A stretch of DNA of 35,583 bases from Mariniblastus sp. (GTDB taxonomy: Bacteria > Planctomycetota > Planctomycetia > Pirellulales > Pirellulaceae). The notes under the pieces are model-generated. The model was not told where the DNA came from and did not search any database. It worked only from the letters and a program-made list of their open reading frames with translations. This document shows, in pieces, positions 7,262 through 15,367 of the stretch (positions are counted from its first letter, which is position 1; each line of letters opens with the position of its first letter). The position numbers were made by a program, and so were the translations under genes. The stretch lies in assembly GCA_022447605.1 (NCBI GenBank), contig JAKVBG010000041.1, positions 1-35,583 of the forward strand, given 5' to 3'.

Positions 7262-8713
7262 TCATTGGCCGGCGCCCGTTTTGGCCAGGGTCCGAATCCT
7301 GTCAAGCAATTGCTGCAGGTCGTCCGGCGTCGTCAGCGCGTTGGCCAGGGTCGTGCGCAACCAGGTGGTCCGTTGCCAGTCGGTTTGCACGATGTAGAAG
7401 GAGCCTTCCCGAGTCAACTTATCCCGGATCGTCTGGTTGAGTTCGTTCAGGGCAGACTCTGCCAGGTGATCGCGGGGTTGGCCGATGTAGCGAAAACAGA
7501 CAATGTTGGTTTGGGGCTCGAGCAGCAGTTCGAAATCATCCGCTTTGGCGATCAGCTCCGCGAATTGCCGGGCCCGTTCATGCACGCAGTCGATATTGGC
7601 TTCCAACACCGGAGTTCCGTGCTCGGTCAGGAGGGCGAAGACCTTGAGACCATACATGGTCTTGGTGCATTCGAACGTCCGCCGCGCCAGTTCGTACCAG
7701 AATTCCGATTGCCCATCGGACCAGAGGTACTCCGCTTTTTGGGCAAACGTCTGGTACCCTTTCTCTCCCTCCCGGAAGATGAGGGCCGTTGCCAGCGCTG
7801 GGGTCAACAGGAGTTTATGGAAGTCGAGGACCACACTATCGGCCCGTTCGATGCCAGTCACCAATTCCCGGTGCTTCTCGGAAAAGGCGACCGCCGCCCC
7901 GTGCGCCCCATCCACGTGAAACCAGAGGTTCTCACGTTCGCAGAAGTCGGCAATCCCGTGCAGATCGTCAAACGACCCGGTGGCGGTCGATCCCGCATTG
8001 CCGACCACGGCGATTACCGTGCGACCCGATTCACGGGCCTCGTGCAGACAACGCTCCAGTGAGGAAGTGTCGAGTTGAAAACGATCGTTGCAGGGAACCG
8101 GGATGACACCCTGCTGGCCCCAACCCATGACGCGTGCGGCCCGCTCAATGCAGTAGTGTGCCTGGTCGGAGACCATCACGGAGAATTCCCCTGTGTCACC
8201 TTCCTGCCAAACATCTTTTTCCGATTGCGACCGCCGTGCCGCCAGCAGGGCCGTCAGGTTGCCCAGCGTGCCGCCCGATGTCAGGAATCCGTCTGCCTGA
8301 TCATTCATGCCGAACTGATGGGCGACCGTTTTGATGACATACCGTTCCATGGCCGTTCCCAGCAGGCCTACCTCGTAGACACCCATCCCGTTGTTGACCA
8401 GGTCCGACAGCAGCCCGGCCAGCGCGGCTACGGGCGCGGGCGGGGTAATCTGGTGACCCGCATAATGGGGGTGGTGCAAACGAATCGTGTGCAGCAGGGT
8501 GGCGGAAAACAGGGTCTCCGCATCCTGATCGACCAGCTTTTGAACCTGTTCGTATGCCTGTTCCGGCGTTTGCCAGGGGAGAACCGGGAGTTCGGTACCT
8601 GGCAGCGTGGCTGCCAGGTGGTCGGCCAGCTCGTCGACCAGTTGATGACCTGCCTGCCGGAATCGTTCCGGGTCGTAAGCGCGACGTATGATATCTTCAG
8701 GCTTCATGTTCAT
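7262..8713 (-). CDS. PLP-dependent decarboxylase, group II (DDC/GAD-like)
   Basis: The 483-residue protein has the fold-type I group II decarboxylase pattern. It shows H83-P-H-Y-A-G-H early, a cofactor phosphate-binding stretch TSGGTLGNL at 146-154, H186 (SDQAHYCIERAA) expected to stack on PLP, D268 in HVDGAHG, and the Schiff-base lysine K300 in VVLDFHKLLLTP. Relatives decarboxylate aromatic amino acids, glutamate, aspartate, 2,4-diaminobutyrate or cysteine sulfinate; the substrate cannot be read from this sequence. The lysine context DFHK differs from the common D-x-HKW. The start ATG 8713 is followed six bases later by a second ATG, and neither has a clear ribosome binding site. The frame is open further upstream but without a family-like N-terminus. 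The stop overlaps an alternative ATG of the next gene, so co-transcription is likely. Confidence 0.92.
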   Translation of the reverse strand: MNMKPEDIIRRAYDPERFRQAGHQLVDELADHLAATLPGTELPVLPWQTPEQAYEQVQKLVDQDAETLFSATLLHTIRLHHPHYAGHQITPPAPVAALAGLLSDLVNNGMGVYEVGLLGTAMERYVIKTVAHQFGMNDQADGFLTSGGTLGNLTALLAARRSQSEKDVWQEGDTGEFSVMVSDQAHYCIERAARVMGWGQQGVIPVPCNDRFQLDTSSLERCLHEARESGRTVIAVVGNAGSTATGSFDDLHGIADFCERENLWFHVDGAHGAAVAFSEKHRELVTGIERADSVVLDFHKLLLTPALATALIFREGEKGYQTFAQKAEYLWSDGQSEFWYELARRTFECTKTMYGLKVFALLTEHGTPVLEANIDCVHERARQFAELIAKADDFELLLEPQTNIVCFRYIGQPRDHLAESALNELNQTIRDKLTREGSFYIVQTDWQRTTWLRTTLANALTTPDDLQQLLDRIRTLAKTGAGQ

Positions 8714-8834
8714 TTCAGGTGCGACGTTCAACAGGGCCCCTGCCAAAAGCAGTCGCCGGATGAAATCCGATGATAGGCCTGAATCCTGTTGATTGCCAGT
8801 CGGCGGAGGATGCCTGTCGAGATAACCGTCCAGG

Positions 8835-9449
8835 TCAATCTTTTTTTGGCTGTGCTTTCCGCGACCCGCGGACGGCGTCGAATTCCTGTCGCTGGCCCCA
8901 CAGGTAGAAGACAAACCCGACGACCACGCCGACCAGCGCGGCGGAAATCACGGCCAGCGGGCTCTGGGTGAAAGTCGAGTTCTGCGTCGCTGCCTGGGTG
9001 GTCAAGATCAAACCGACCGCGCTGACCAGCAGGCCGAGACAATCGGCCAGGAGCTCTTTGATGTCCAGACTCATCTTGAACAGCAGGAAGAACTTGGTCA
9101 GGACCAGCTGGAGCAGGTAGCTGATGACACCGGCGGTCATCAAGGCGAAAGCGCACCAGTGGAAGGCGGGAAAGCTAAGGTAGGTTGCGGCCTGGTAGAT
9201 CGGCTTGAGAATTCCCCCGCTAACTTCCTGGACTGCCTGGCTCTCATTCAGTGTTTTCCCCATTTCCACTGCGCGGTCTTTGACTTGTTGGGACGTCTCC
9301 TGATCACCCGTTTCAGTGGCTTCGGTTTCGGCAGGCTGTTCCGAGCTGGTTTTACCCGGGCTCTCCTGTGCCGTGACGGAGTGAACGGTCAAACAGAGCA
9401 GTAAGCCGGCCATCAAAAGACGGGCGGGCAGGGTCATTAACTGGTGCAT
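8835..9449 (-). CDS. exported membrane protein of unknown function
   Basis: I do not recognise this 204-residue protein. It has an N-terminal signal peptide (MHQLMTLPARLLMAGLLLCLTVHSVTAQ). A Glu/Thr/Ser-rich segment of about 40 residues follows, then three predicted membrane segments at about 93-117, 133-152 and 162-185, and a basic C-terminus ending RGSRKAQPKKD. The ATG at 9449 has AGGA six bases upstream. It sits 121 bases before the decarboxylase on the same strand, so it may be the first gene of that unit. Nothing in it suggests an enzyme; a small structural or accessory membrane role is possible but unsupported. Confidence 0.8.
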   Translation of the reverse strand: MHQLMTLPARLLMAGLLLCLTVHSVTAQESPGKTSSEQPAETEATETGDQETSQQVKDRAVEMGKTLNESQAVQEVSGGILKPIYQAATYLSFPAFHWCAFALMTAGVISYLLQLVLTKFFLLFKMSLDIKELLADCLGLLVSAVGLILTTQAATQNSTFTQSPLAVISAALVGVVVGFVFYLWGQRQEFDAVRGSRKAQPKKD

Positions 9450-9669
9450 ATGGGTCCTGTCTCCAAGATGGGGCAGATTGTGAAGGGGCAGACTTATTGT
9501 CTAGTCAATGATTCGTCGAGCGCGTCAAAATCTTGCAAAAAAACAGAGATTTATGTCCTCCGTTTTGGCTCATTGGTGGTGGTCCGGCCGGGGTGCTTGG
9601 CCATTGGCGCCACACGTGTGCTTCTGAACCCGGGGACTCGGTTTTGGCTATGAACCAGCCCGACCCGTT

Positions 9670-10167
9670 TCAGGGTTTCGCGTCCTCGTTGGCCCAGGAG
9701 TCGTTCACGATCCGGGTGACCTGGTTCAGCATCTTGTTTTCCTCGTCACTGAAGTCGGCCGGGCAGGGTGTCTTGTCAAATGGTTCTCCACTGGCTGCCT
9801 GTTCCATCACCAGTTCCAGGATTCGTTGATACGTCGTGTTGTGGGCCGACGAGACGTCGGCATCATTGACGTAACGGTTGGAATAGGCATAGATCTGGTC
9901 GACGATTGGCATCAGCTTGGCGGTCAGTTGTTCGGTCAGACGCGCATCGGACGAGAAGGATTCTTTCTGCTCCATGACGAACTGCTGAGCCTTGTTTTCC
10001 AGAGAGTTTTCTTCGACGGCCGTGTCGGCTTTTTCGTTCTGTTGCTTGGCGGCCAGCAGGCTCCGGTTGGCCAGCAGCCAGGCATCCTTGAATTGCCGAG
10101 CACGTTCCTTGCCAATCGCCTGTTTCTTTGCCTTGTTCGACTTGTTAAAGAGAGATCCAAAAACCAT
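9670..10167 (-). CDS. hypothetical cytoplasmic protein
   Basis: The 165-residue product is hydrophilic and probably helical, with no signal peptide or membrane segment. It is Lys/Gln/Glu-rich at the start (NKSNKAKKQAIGKERARQFKDAWLL) and acidic at the end. I recognise no family. The start ATG 10167 is chosen because GGGGGA lies seven bases upstream; the frame also opens at an upstream ATG (10221) without such a site. It stands alone, 220 bases before the next minus-strand gene and 333 bases after the previous one. Confidence 0.72.
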   Translation of the reverse strand: MVFGSLFNKSNKAKKQAIGKERARQFKDAWLLANRSLLAAKQQNEKADTAVEENSLENKAQQFVMEQKESFSSDARLTEQLTAKLMPIVDQIYAYSNRYVNDADVSSAHNTTYQRILELVMEQAASGEPFDKTPCPADFSDEENKMLNQVTRIVNDSWANEDAKP

Positions 10168-10500
10168 TTCGTCATCCCCCGTAATCATGTTTCCTGTGCT
10201 GGTTAACGATCGAACCGGCATTCACCCACTGGACAGTCTGCCAGGCTGCCAGACTCGGGTGATGACAGAAGACCTCGTTCCTGCAGATTCTACTGCCAGC
10301 CTGGCCGCCAGCAAGCAGATGGCCGGCACGACCGTTCTGGCGGCAGTCAGTTGATCGACCGATGGGCAGGCAACGTGATGTGCGATCTGCCAAGGCAGCT
10401 GACGGCGGGAAACCGGATAACAGGCTGGTATTCCCGGGAAACGGCGAGTTACCCGGCAAGCGTCATGACGGGTTGAACCCCGAATCCGAACGCGGGTTAC
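10168..10500. other. intergenic region between propeller copy 2 and the hypothetical gene
   Basis: 333 bases with no gene I can support. It holds inverted repeats that can form competing hairpins. AGTCTG at 10235-10240 pairs with CAGACT at 10250-10255, and CCAGGCTG at 10241-10248 pairs with CAGCCTGG at 10297-10304. No T-run is adjacent, so neither is a clear terminator. The promoter of the 10167 gene should lie here but was not located. Confidence 0.5.
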
Positions 10501-11784
10501 CTAGTCGGCCTTGGTCCATTTGTAGGCGGTCATTTTGTTCAAATCCCGCACAAATACCTCGTCGCCCCGGACGGCCAGGTGGGCCCAGGAGTCATCGGCC
10601 ACTTTGCGAGTATCGACCACTTCAAACTCTTCGGGGTTGGCATTGATCAACATTAAATCGCCCCGTTGGTCGAGGGCCAGGATCTGTTTCCCATTGGAAA
10701 CCAGGCTGGAGTATTTCCCGTACGGTTTGGAGCGCCAGGTTTCCTTGCCATTTTTCAAGTCGAAACAGGCAAACCGCTGGTTCCGCAGGTGGATGTAGGC
10801 GTGGCCGTTGACAATCACCGGAGACGTCATGTAACCCTGGGCCGGCAGGTTCCAGCGCGGCGTTACGTTGTAGGCATTGCTGGTCCCGCTGACACCCAGC
10901 ATCTGGGTCGTGCCACCGTAGGTGCTGACGAAGACTCCATCCTCAAACACGGTCGGTGTCAGGATATTCATCCCGCGGAAAGACTTGACCGGTTGGACCC
11001 AGAGTTCCGCACCCGTTTCCGGATCGACTCCGACCAGGTTCGTTCGGGTTTGAACCAGCAGTTGTCGTTTTCCCCCGATCGTTGTCAGGTAGGGTGACGA
11101 AAAGGCGCTGCCGTTCATGCCGCCCCCGTCATCGAGTGACCGCCAGATCAGCTTGCCCGTTTTTTTGTCGATTTTGCAGAGCGCGCCGCCTGCCTGGATG
11201 TACAAATTGTTTCCGTCGATCAACGGAGAACAGACAAAGCCGAAGGTCGGTACGGTCGACCCGGTCTCTTTCGGGAAATCAATCTTCCAGACAATGTCAC
11301 CGTTTTTTGCGTTCAAACAGACGAGCACGTCGCGTATACCGGCCACGTACAGGTGCCCATCGTCATAGGCCGGTGTGGCCCGGATCCAGCTGCCGTTGGC
11401 GGCAGCAAAAAAGGGAACCTGCATGGCACCCTCCCATTCCTGTTGCCAGAGCACTTTCCCCGTTTTCCGATCGAGGGCCGTGACCACTTCGTATTTCTTG
11501 TCTTTGGTCTCGGTGACAAACACCTGGTCACCGACGACGATCGGGCCGGAATAGCTGGGCCCCATGTCGACCGACCAGATCTTCTCCAGATGCTTGTCGT
11601 CCAGGCTGCTGGGCCAGTTGGCCTGGACATTCCCGTCCCGGTTGGGGCCGCGCCATTGGTTCCATTCCTGGACACCCTTTTCGGCGGTGGCCGGACCACC
11701 CTCCTGGGCCCGGACGGGCAGCGTCATGGTGGCGACAATAAGACAAATCAAAACAGCAGTCCTGGCTGTCCAGTCCGATTTCAT
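10501..11784 (-). CDS. secreted PQQ-like beta-propeller repeat protein (copy 2)
   Basis: The 427-residue product has a signal peptide (hydrophobic VLICLIVATMTLPVRA, cut near residue 26) and then WNQWRGPNRDGNV, the same opening as copy 1. Blade motifs recur through the chain: VTALDRKTGKVLWQQEW, VCLNAKNGDIVWKIDF, CKIDKKTGKLIWRSLDD, GVDPETGAELWVQP and ACFDLKNGKETWRSKP. It is thus a periplasmic or outer propeller of the BamB/PQQ-dehydrogenase fold, without a visible catalytic site. The ATG at 11784 has GAGG about eight bases upstream. It is a distant paralogue of the 5724-7103 gene on the same strand, and lacks that gene's Pro/Arg-rich insert. Binding of substrate or assembly partners is the likely role, but the partner is unknown. 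Confidence 0.88.
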   Translation of the reverse strand: MKSDWTARTAVLICLIVATMTLPVRAQEGGPATAEKGVQEWNQWRGPNRDGNVQANWPSSLDDKHLEKIWSVDMGPSYSGPIVVGDQVFVTETKDKKYEVVTALDRKTGKVLWQQEWEGAMQVPFFAAANGSWIRATPAYDDGHLYVAGIRDVLVCLNAKNGDIVWKIDFPKETGSTVPTFGFVCSPLIDGNNLYIQAGGALCKIDKKTGKLIWRSLDDGGGMNGSAFSSPYLTTIGGKRQLLVQTRTNLVGVDPETGAELWVQPVKSFRGMNILTPTVFEDGVFVSTYGGTTQMLGVSGTSNAYNVTPRWNLPAQGYMTSPVIVNGHAYIHLRNQRFACFDLKNGKETWRSKPYGKYSSLVSNGKQILALDQRGDLMLINANPEEFEVVDTRKVADDSWAHLAVRGDEVFVRDLNKMTAYKWTKAD

Positions 11785-12312
11785 AGCGGCATCCTCGAGA
11801 AATAATAAACTTCCTGGTTTGGGAGCTGGGTATCTCGCCCGTGAACGATCAGACGGACCCAACCCTCCTATTCGAGCCGGAAATCAGTTTGGATGTCCAG
11901 ATCAAAAAAAAAGCGGGAAAGAAATAAACCAAAATTACCACACCTTGGCAATGGTCGGCAAATTGGCGCCGCTCGGGCTGTGGGCCACCGCCCGTGGCCA
12001 GGGCAGGGGGGAGGAGCGTGGTCGTCTTCCCGGGGCGAAGCCCGGTTGAAGTTTGGCGGCCCGGTTGGCCGAGCGGGATGTCGTAGGCGATGCTGCCGGG
12101 GACGTGCCGAAACCGTCCCTTCTCCTGCGATTTGCCGGCTCGGCCGGTCCTTCTCGAAAAAAACGGGAATTCGTGTTGCGCTCGCCCGAGTTTGCTGTAG
12201 TCCCTTTTGAACCGGGAGCGAAAGCATGCTTTTGAATCCCCTTTTTCTTTCCCACCGGGCAGGCGGTATTCGACCGCTCTTCCCGCCAACCTCTTTGACA
12301 AAGGAACTTCTC
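11785..12312. other. GC-rich intergenic region with a cluster of hairpins
   Basis: 528 bases between divergent genes, with no supported gene. Five perfect or near-perfect hairpins lie within about 190 bases. They are GGCCAC/GTGGCC (11983-11999), CCGGG/CCCGG around GCGAAG (12030-12045), GGGGACG/CGTCCCT (12098-12120, last pair G-T), CCGGC-TCG-GCCGG (12135-12147) and TTCTCG/CGGGAA around seven A (12151-12169). A 12-bp palindrome follows at 12221-12232. The part next to copy 2 (about 11890-11940) is A-rich. The cluster could be a structured RNA or simply GC-rich sequence. Confidence 0.4.
12221..12232. promoter_or_regulatory. 12-bp palindrome AAAGCATGCTTT, possible operator
   Basis: A perfect 12-bp palindrome lies 81 bases before the start of the secreted DxDxDG protein. 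Position and symmetry fit a repressor site, but no regulator is assigned to it. Confidence 0.25.
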
Positions 12313-13023
12313 ATGAACACGACTCTTTCAACTATTCTGCTTGCCACGTTCGGCATTTTCATGTTCAGCCTCTCCTGCTTCGGGCAGGATGCCAGATTCC
12401 AAGACTTGTCTGTTATTCAAAAGTACGACCATGGGTCGTCGTCAGATGAAATCGTTGAAATGGACGAAGATTATCTCCAATGGCTCGAAGCACAGGTGCG
12501 AGCGCCAGTTCTTGATGGACCGCAAGGTCCGGGGCCGTTTCTTCCCGGGACCCACGCCGAGAATGATTGGCGCGTTCAGGGGCCGGTGGTTCATGGTGCG
12601 ATTGTGGTCGGCAGCCCGGCCGATCTGCCGGGTGAACATAAAGATAGTTGGGCCGGTATCTCCAATGGCTTTATCTGGATTACCACCGCTGAGAGCTCTG
12701 TCAGGAATTTTGCATTGGACGCAGTGGTGCATGGGCTGATCGATATCGAGGACTACATCAGCAAGGGGGGCAACTTTATGGATGAAGCCGTTTTGATGGC
12801 TTACCGACAAGAGGGCGGCCATGAATCCGGCAAAGAAGTCGGACATTATCCATGGTCAGAGGAAGAATTGGTCATCCTGATCCTGCCGACGGATGACCCC
12901 GAAATCGATCCGCTGACCGGGCTTTTGATTGCACCGTGGGACAAGGACGACGACGGAATCCTGGACCAGGAAAAAGCGTTGCCCACAGACGACGATCGCT
13001 CCGATCACCCGCTTGACCGTTAA
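12313..13023 (+). CDS. secreted protein of unknown function with a DxDxDG calcium-type loop
   Basis: The 236-residue product has a signal peptide (MNTTLSTILLATFGIFMFSLSCFGQ). I recognise no overall family. Near the C-terminus, D210-K-D212-D-D214-G-I-L-D218 matches the DxDxDG-x-x-D calcium-binding loop of dockerin, thrombospondin type-3 and EF-hand proteins. The mature protein is acidic, with many Asp and Glu. ATG 12313 has AAGGA about eight bases upstream, and the upstream in-frame codons to 12226 do not look coding. It stands alone, closed by a strong terminator 40 bases after the stop, and preceded by the hairpin cluster. Calcium binding is a reasonable inference; the rest is unknown. Confidence 0.82.
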   Translation: MNTTLSTILLATFGIFMFSLSCFGQDARFQDLSVIQKYDHGSSSDEIVEMDEDYLQWLEAQVRAPVLDGPQGPGPFLPGTHAENDWRVQGPVVHGAIVVGSPADLPGEHKDSWAGISNGFIWITTAESSVRNFALDAVVHGLIDIEDYISKGGNFMDEAVLMAYRQEGGHESGKEVGHYPWSEEELVILILPTDDPEIDPLTGLLIAPWDKDDDGILDQEKALPTDDDRSDHPLDR

Positions 13024-13063
13024 GAGTGGGGTCGGGTCGGGAACGACCAGGCCGATGGGGAGA

Positions 13064-13090
13064 GGGGATGGTTTTGACCATCCCCTTTTT
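13064..13090 (+). terminator. rho-independent terminator
   Basis: GGGGATGG at 13064-13071 pairs perfectly with CCATCCCC at 13078-13085 around the loop TTTTGA, and five T follow. It lies 40 bases after the stop of the secreted DxDxDG protein. Confidence 0.88.
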
Positions 13091-13191
13091 CATTGCGCTG
13101 CTTCCGTTCCTTCGTCTCCCTTGCGCTGCTGTGGTTGGCGTTTGAAGCCAAGCGGCTGCCTGGGCAGAGGTCCTGTGCAGCGTAGGAGATC

Positions 13192-13228
13192 AAAAAAACC
13201 CTGCCCGGTTGGACACCGGGCAGGGTTT
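13192..13228 (-). terminator. rho-independent terminator of clpX
   Basis: On the minus strand, AAACCCTGCCCGGT (13228-13215) pairs with the ACCGGGCAGGGTTT arm (13209-13196) around a five-base loop. A run of seven T follows. The stem of up to 14 bp begins about 28 bases after the clpX stop. The plus strand lacks a matching T-run, so the element serves clpX. Confidence 0.92.
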
Positions 13229-13256
13229 CAAGACGAGGGATGCTTGACAGCTGGTA

Positions 13257-14540
13257 TCAAGCGCTTTTGGATTCTGGCAACTGCAGCACGGATTCACCAA
13301 ACGCGGTTGCAACCGTTTCTTCTTCGATCGAGTACTTGGTGCCTTTCGGCTGATCAGGGAGGTCGTACATGATGTCGAGCATTACCTGTTCCACGATCGA
13401 TCGCAGACCCCGTGCTCCGGTGCCTTTGTCCATGGCTCGGCGGGCAATTTTCCGCAGGGCCTTTTCGGTAAAGTTCAGTTCACAGTTTTCCATCTGGAAC
13501 AGACTTTCAAACTGCTTGACCAAAGCATTTTTCGGTTGGGTCAGGACGTTGATCAGGCCGGATTCGTCGAGCGGGCTGAGAGACGAAACGACCGGCAGAC
13601 GACCGACCAGTTCCGGGATCAAACCGTACTCGAGGATATCGTCACTGGTAACCTGTGACATGATTTCCCCCAGGCTTCCGTCTTCTTTGAAGCCGGCTGC
13701 CTGACCAAATCCAATCGTTCGTTCGCCCAGGCGCCGTCGGACGATGTCGTCCACGCCAACAAATGTACCACCGCAGATAAACAGAATGTCACTGGTGTCA
13801 ATTTGAATGTACTGCTGCTCGGGGTGTTTGCGGCCCCCTTGCGGCGGAACGTTGGCGACGGTTCCTTCGAGCATTTTCAACAATGCCTGTTGAACGCCTT
13901 CTCCTGAAACGTCACGGGTAATCGAGACGTTGTTGCTGGTCTTGCCAATCTTGTCAATCTCGTCGATGTAGACCACGCCTCGTTGTGCCGCTTCGATATC
14001 GAAATCGGCCGAGTGCAACAGTTTCAAGAGCAGGTTTTCGACGTCTTCACCCACGTAACCTGCTTCGGTCAGCGTTGTCGCATCGCCAATCGCGAACGGG
14101 ACATTCAAGATGCGTGCCAGTGTGCGTGCCAGCAGCGTCTTGCCTGATCCGGTCGGACCGACCAGCATGATGTTGGATTTGTCGATTTCGACATCTCCGC
14201 CTTCCCAGCCAATCGACAAACGCTTGTAGTGGTTATGAACGGCAACCGCCAGGACCTTTTTAGCAGCTTCCTGGCCGATCACGTATTCGTTCATACGCTC
14301 GACAATTTCTTTTGGTGTCGGAATCTTGGTGAAAAGCTGTTGTGTCGGTCCCCGTCGACGCTGCTCCTGTTCCAGAATGCTCTGGCACAGTTCGATGCAT
14401 TCGCCACAAATGTAGACGTCGCCCGGCCCTTCGACCAAGGGTCCAACGTCACGGTAGTTTTTCCGACAAAACGAACAATGCGCGTTCTTCTTGGAGGTGC
14501 TGTTACGCTTACCTCCAGACGTATCATTGCCTGCGGGCAT
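13257..14540 (-). CDS. clpX: ATP-dependent Clp protease ATP-binding subunit ClpX
   Basis: ClpX is the AAA+ unfoldase that feeds proteins to ClpP. The 427-residue product has the usual length and all landmarks. The N-terminal C4 zinc domain has Cys 22, 25, 45 and 48. Walker A is GPTGSGKT (128-135), pore-1 loop GYVG (161-164), Walker B VVYIDEID (189-196), and the RKH pore loop is at 237-239. The IGF loop (276-278, RTIGFGQ) docks on ClpP, and GARGLRS marks the sensor-2 helix. The ATG at 14540 has AGGAG five bases upstream; in-frame codons before it do not resemble the family. ClpP is not adjacent, unlike in many bacteria, yet the IGF loop implies that a ClpP partner exists elsewhere. A strong terminator closes the gene. 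Confidence 0.98.
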   Translation of the reverse strand: MPAGNDTSGGKRNSTSKKNAHCSFCRKNYRDVGPLVEGPGDVYICGECIELCQSILEQEQRRRGPTQQLFTKIPTPKEIVERMNEYVIGQEAAKKVLAVAVHNHYKRLSIGWEGGDVEIDKSNIMLVGPTGSGKTLLARTLARILNVPFAIGDATTLTEAGYVGEDVENLLLKLLHSADFDIEAAQRGVVYIDEIDKIGKTSNNVSITRDVSGEGVQQALLKMLEGTVANVPPQGGRKHPEQQYIQIDTSDILFICGGTFVGVDDIVRRRLGERTIGFGQAAGFKEDGSLGEIMSQVTSDDILEYGLIPELVGRLPVVSSLSPLDESGLINVLTQPKNALVKQFESLFQMENCELNFTEKALRKIARRAMDKGTGARGLRSIVEQVMLDIMYDLPDQPKGTKYSIEEETVATAFGESVLQLPESKSA

Positions 14541-14789
14541 GGTTACTCCTGTCTTTCGATGTCCAACCGAATTCCCAGTTGACGCTCGAATTGTCCACGC
14601 GAAAACGAATCGCGTGGACATAGGTGCATCCTTGCCCGCGATCATCGAGCCGTTTTGTTATTTCAGCATTTGTGCTGCTATTTCTTCAGCAGGTGATAGC
14701 ATCCCGGTTCCATCGCAATATCCGCCAGTTCTCGATCAACCTGAAAACTCTCGGGTATCCCTGCAATCTTATGTAATTGTGTTATCCAA

Positions 14790-15080
14790 TCAGGCGTTCT
14801 CTTTTGCCTGATCGTCATCTTCCATCATCGGATGTTTCGGGATGGCCTGCTTGAGCCGGCCAAACTCTTCGTCATCCAGTTTTCCTTCGTCTTTGAGCTT
14901 GCGGAAATCGGAGAGGTAATCAGCCGGTTCCTGCACGATTCCCTTGGCTTGCCCACGAAAATACATTGCCACATAGGTTCCGATCAGCACAAAGATAACC
15001 AGCAAGGTCAGCCATATAATCCAGCGCGCTTCCGGGATCTGCATCGTCTCTTCCCAGAACTTTGAAATGGAATCAAGCAT
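14790..15080 (-). CDS. small single-pass membrane protein with SHOCT-like C-terminus
   Basis: This 96-residue protein has one strong membrane segment at about 19-41 (RWIIWLTLLVIFVLIGTYVA). A cytoplasmic tail follows, with YLSDFRKLKDEGKLDDEEFG at about 55-74, which resembles the short SHOCT helical-hairpin motif (L..L...G.lt.eEF...K). The acidic end is PMMEDDDQAKENA. The start ATG 15080 has no good ribosome binding site. The frame is open further upstream to 15404, but that part has no protein-like character and overlaps a candidate promoter. It precedes clpX by 249 bases on the same strand. An inverted repeat (14789-14795 with 14806-14812) spans its stop codon. SHOCT motifs usually act in oligomerisation; the function here is unknown. 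Confidence 0.75.
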   Translation of the reverse strand: MLDSISKFWEETMQIPEARWIIWLTLLVIFVLIGTYVAMYFRGQAKGIVQEPADYLSDFRKLKDEGKLDDEEFGRLKQAIPKHPMMEDDDQAKENA

Positions 15081-15158
15081 GGCAAATGGTGGTAAATCGA
15101 AGGCCCGTGACGAAGTGGTTCCGAATCTCCGCGAAGGGCGGATTTCAGGTCCGTCCCA

Positions 15159-15164
15159 ATTATA
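15159..15164 (-). promoter_or_regulatory. candidate -10 element for the small membrane protein gene
   Basis: On the minus strand the sequence reads GTTATAATTG, a perfect TATAAT. It lies about 80 bases before the ATG at 15080. No good -35 was seen at the usual distance, so this is tentative. Confidence 0.35.
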
Positions 15165-15325
15165 ACGAATCTGCCCGCCCGGGTTTAGAGCGATGATTGG
15201 TTCGGGTGCACTCAAAATGCTTTGAAAACACCTGAATTCCACACGGCCTTTCCAGCCGTTAACCAGGGAATGACAGAAAACCAGTTTAAATTGTCTACCG
15301 GATGGGTTTTCAGTCATTTGAAAGA

Positions 15326-15367
15326 CAGTTTCCGGGATCCAGAAAAGCAAAACATTGCCGGAAACTG
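15326..15367. repeat. 10-bp perfect inverted repeat with a 22-base spacer
   Basis: CAGTTTCCGG at 15326-15335 and CCGGAAACTG at 15358-15367 are exact reverse complements. The A-rich spacer between them could be a loop. No T-run follows. It lies about 310 bases before the start of the large exported protein. Confidence 0.6.

Noticed and set aside
7265..8773. Long plus-strand frames opposite the decarboxylase gene
   Set aside because: They mirror the codon pattern of the real minus-strand gene and contain no motifs; the minus strand has complete PLP-enzyme motifs.
5724..11784. Treating the propeller proteins as PQQ-dependent alcohol dehydrogenases
   Set aside because: Only the propeller repeat pattern is visible; catalytic and PQQ-binding residues of the dehydrogenases were not seen.
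11868..12362. Minus-strand frames of 150-164 codons in the hairpin region
   Set aside because: Arg/Pro-rich translations without motifs, overlapping each other in different frames and crossing the start of the secreted protein gene.
14789..14812. Inverted repeat ATCAGGC/GCCTGAT across the stop of the small membrane protein as a terminator
   Set aside because: No T-run on either strand and the stem overlaps coding sequence.
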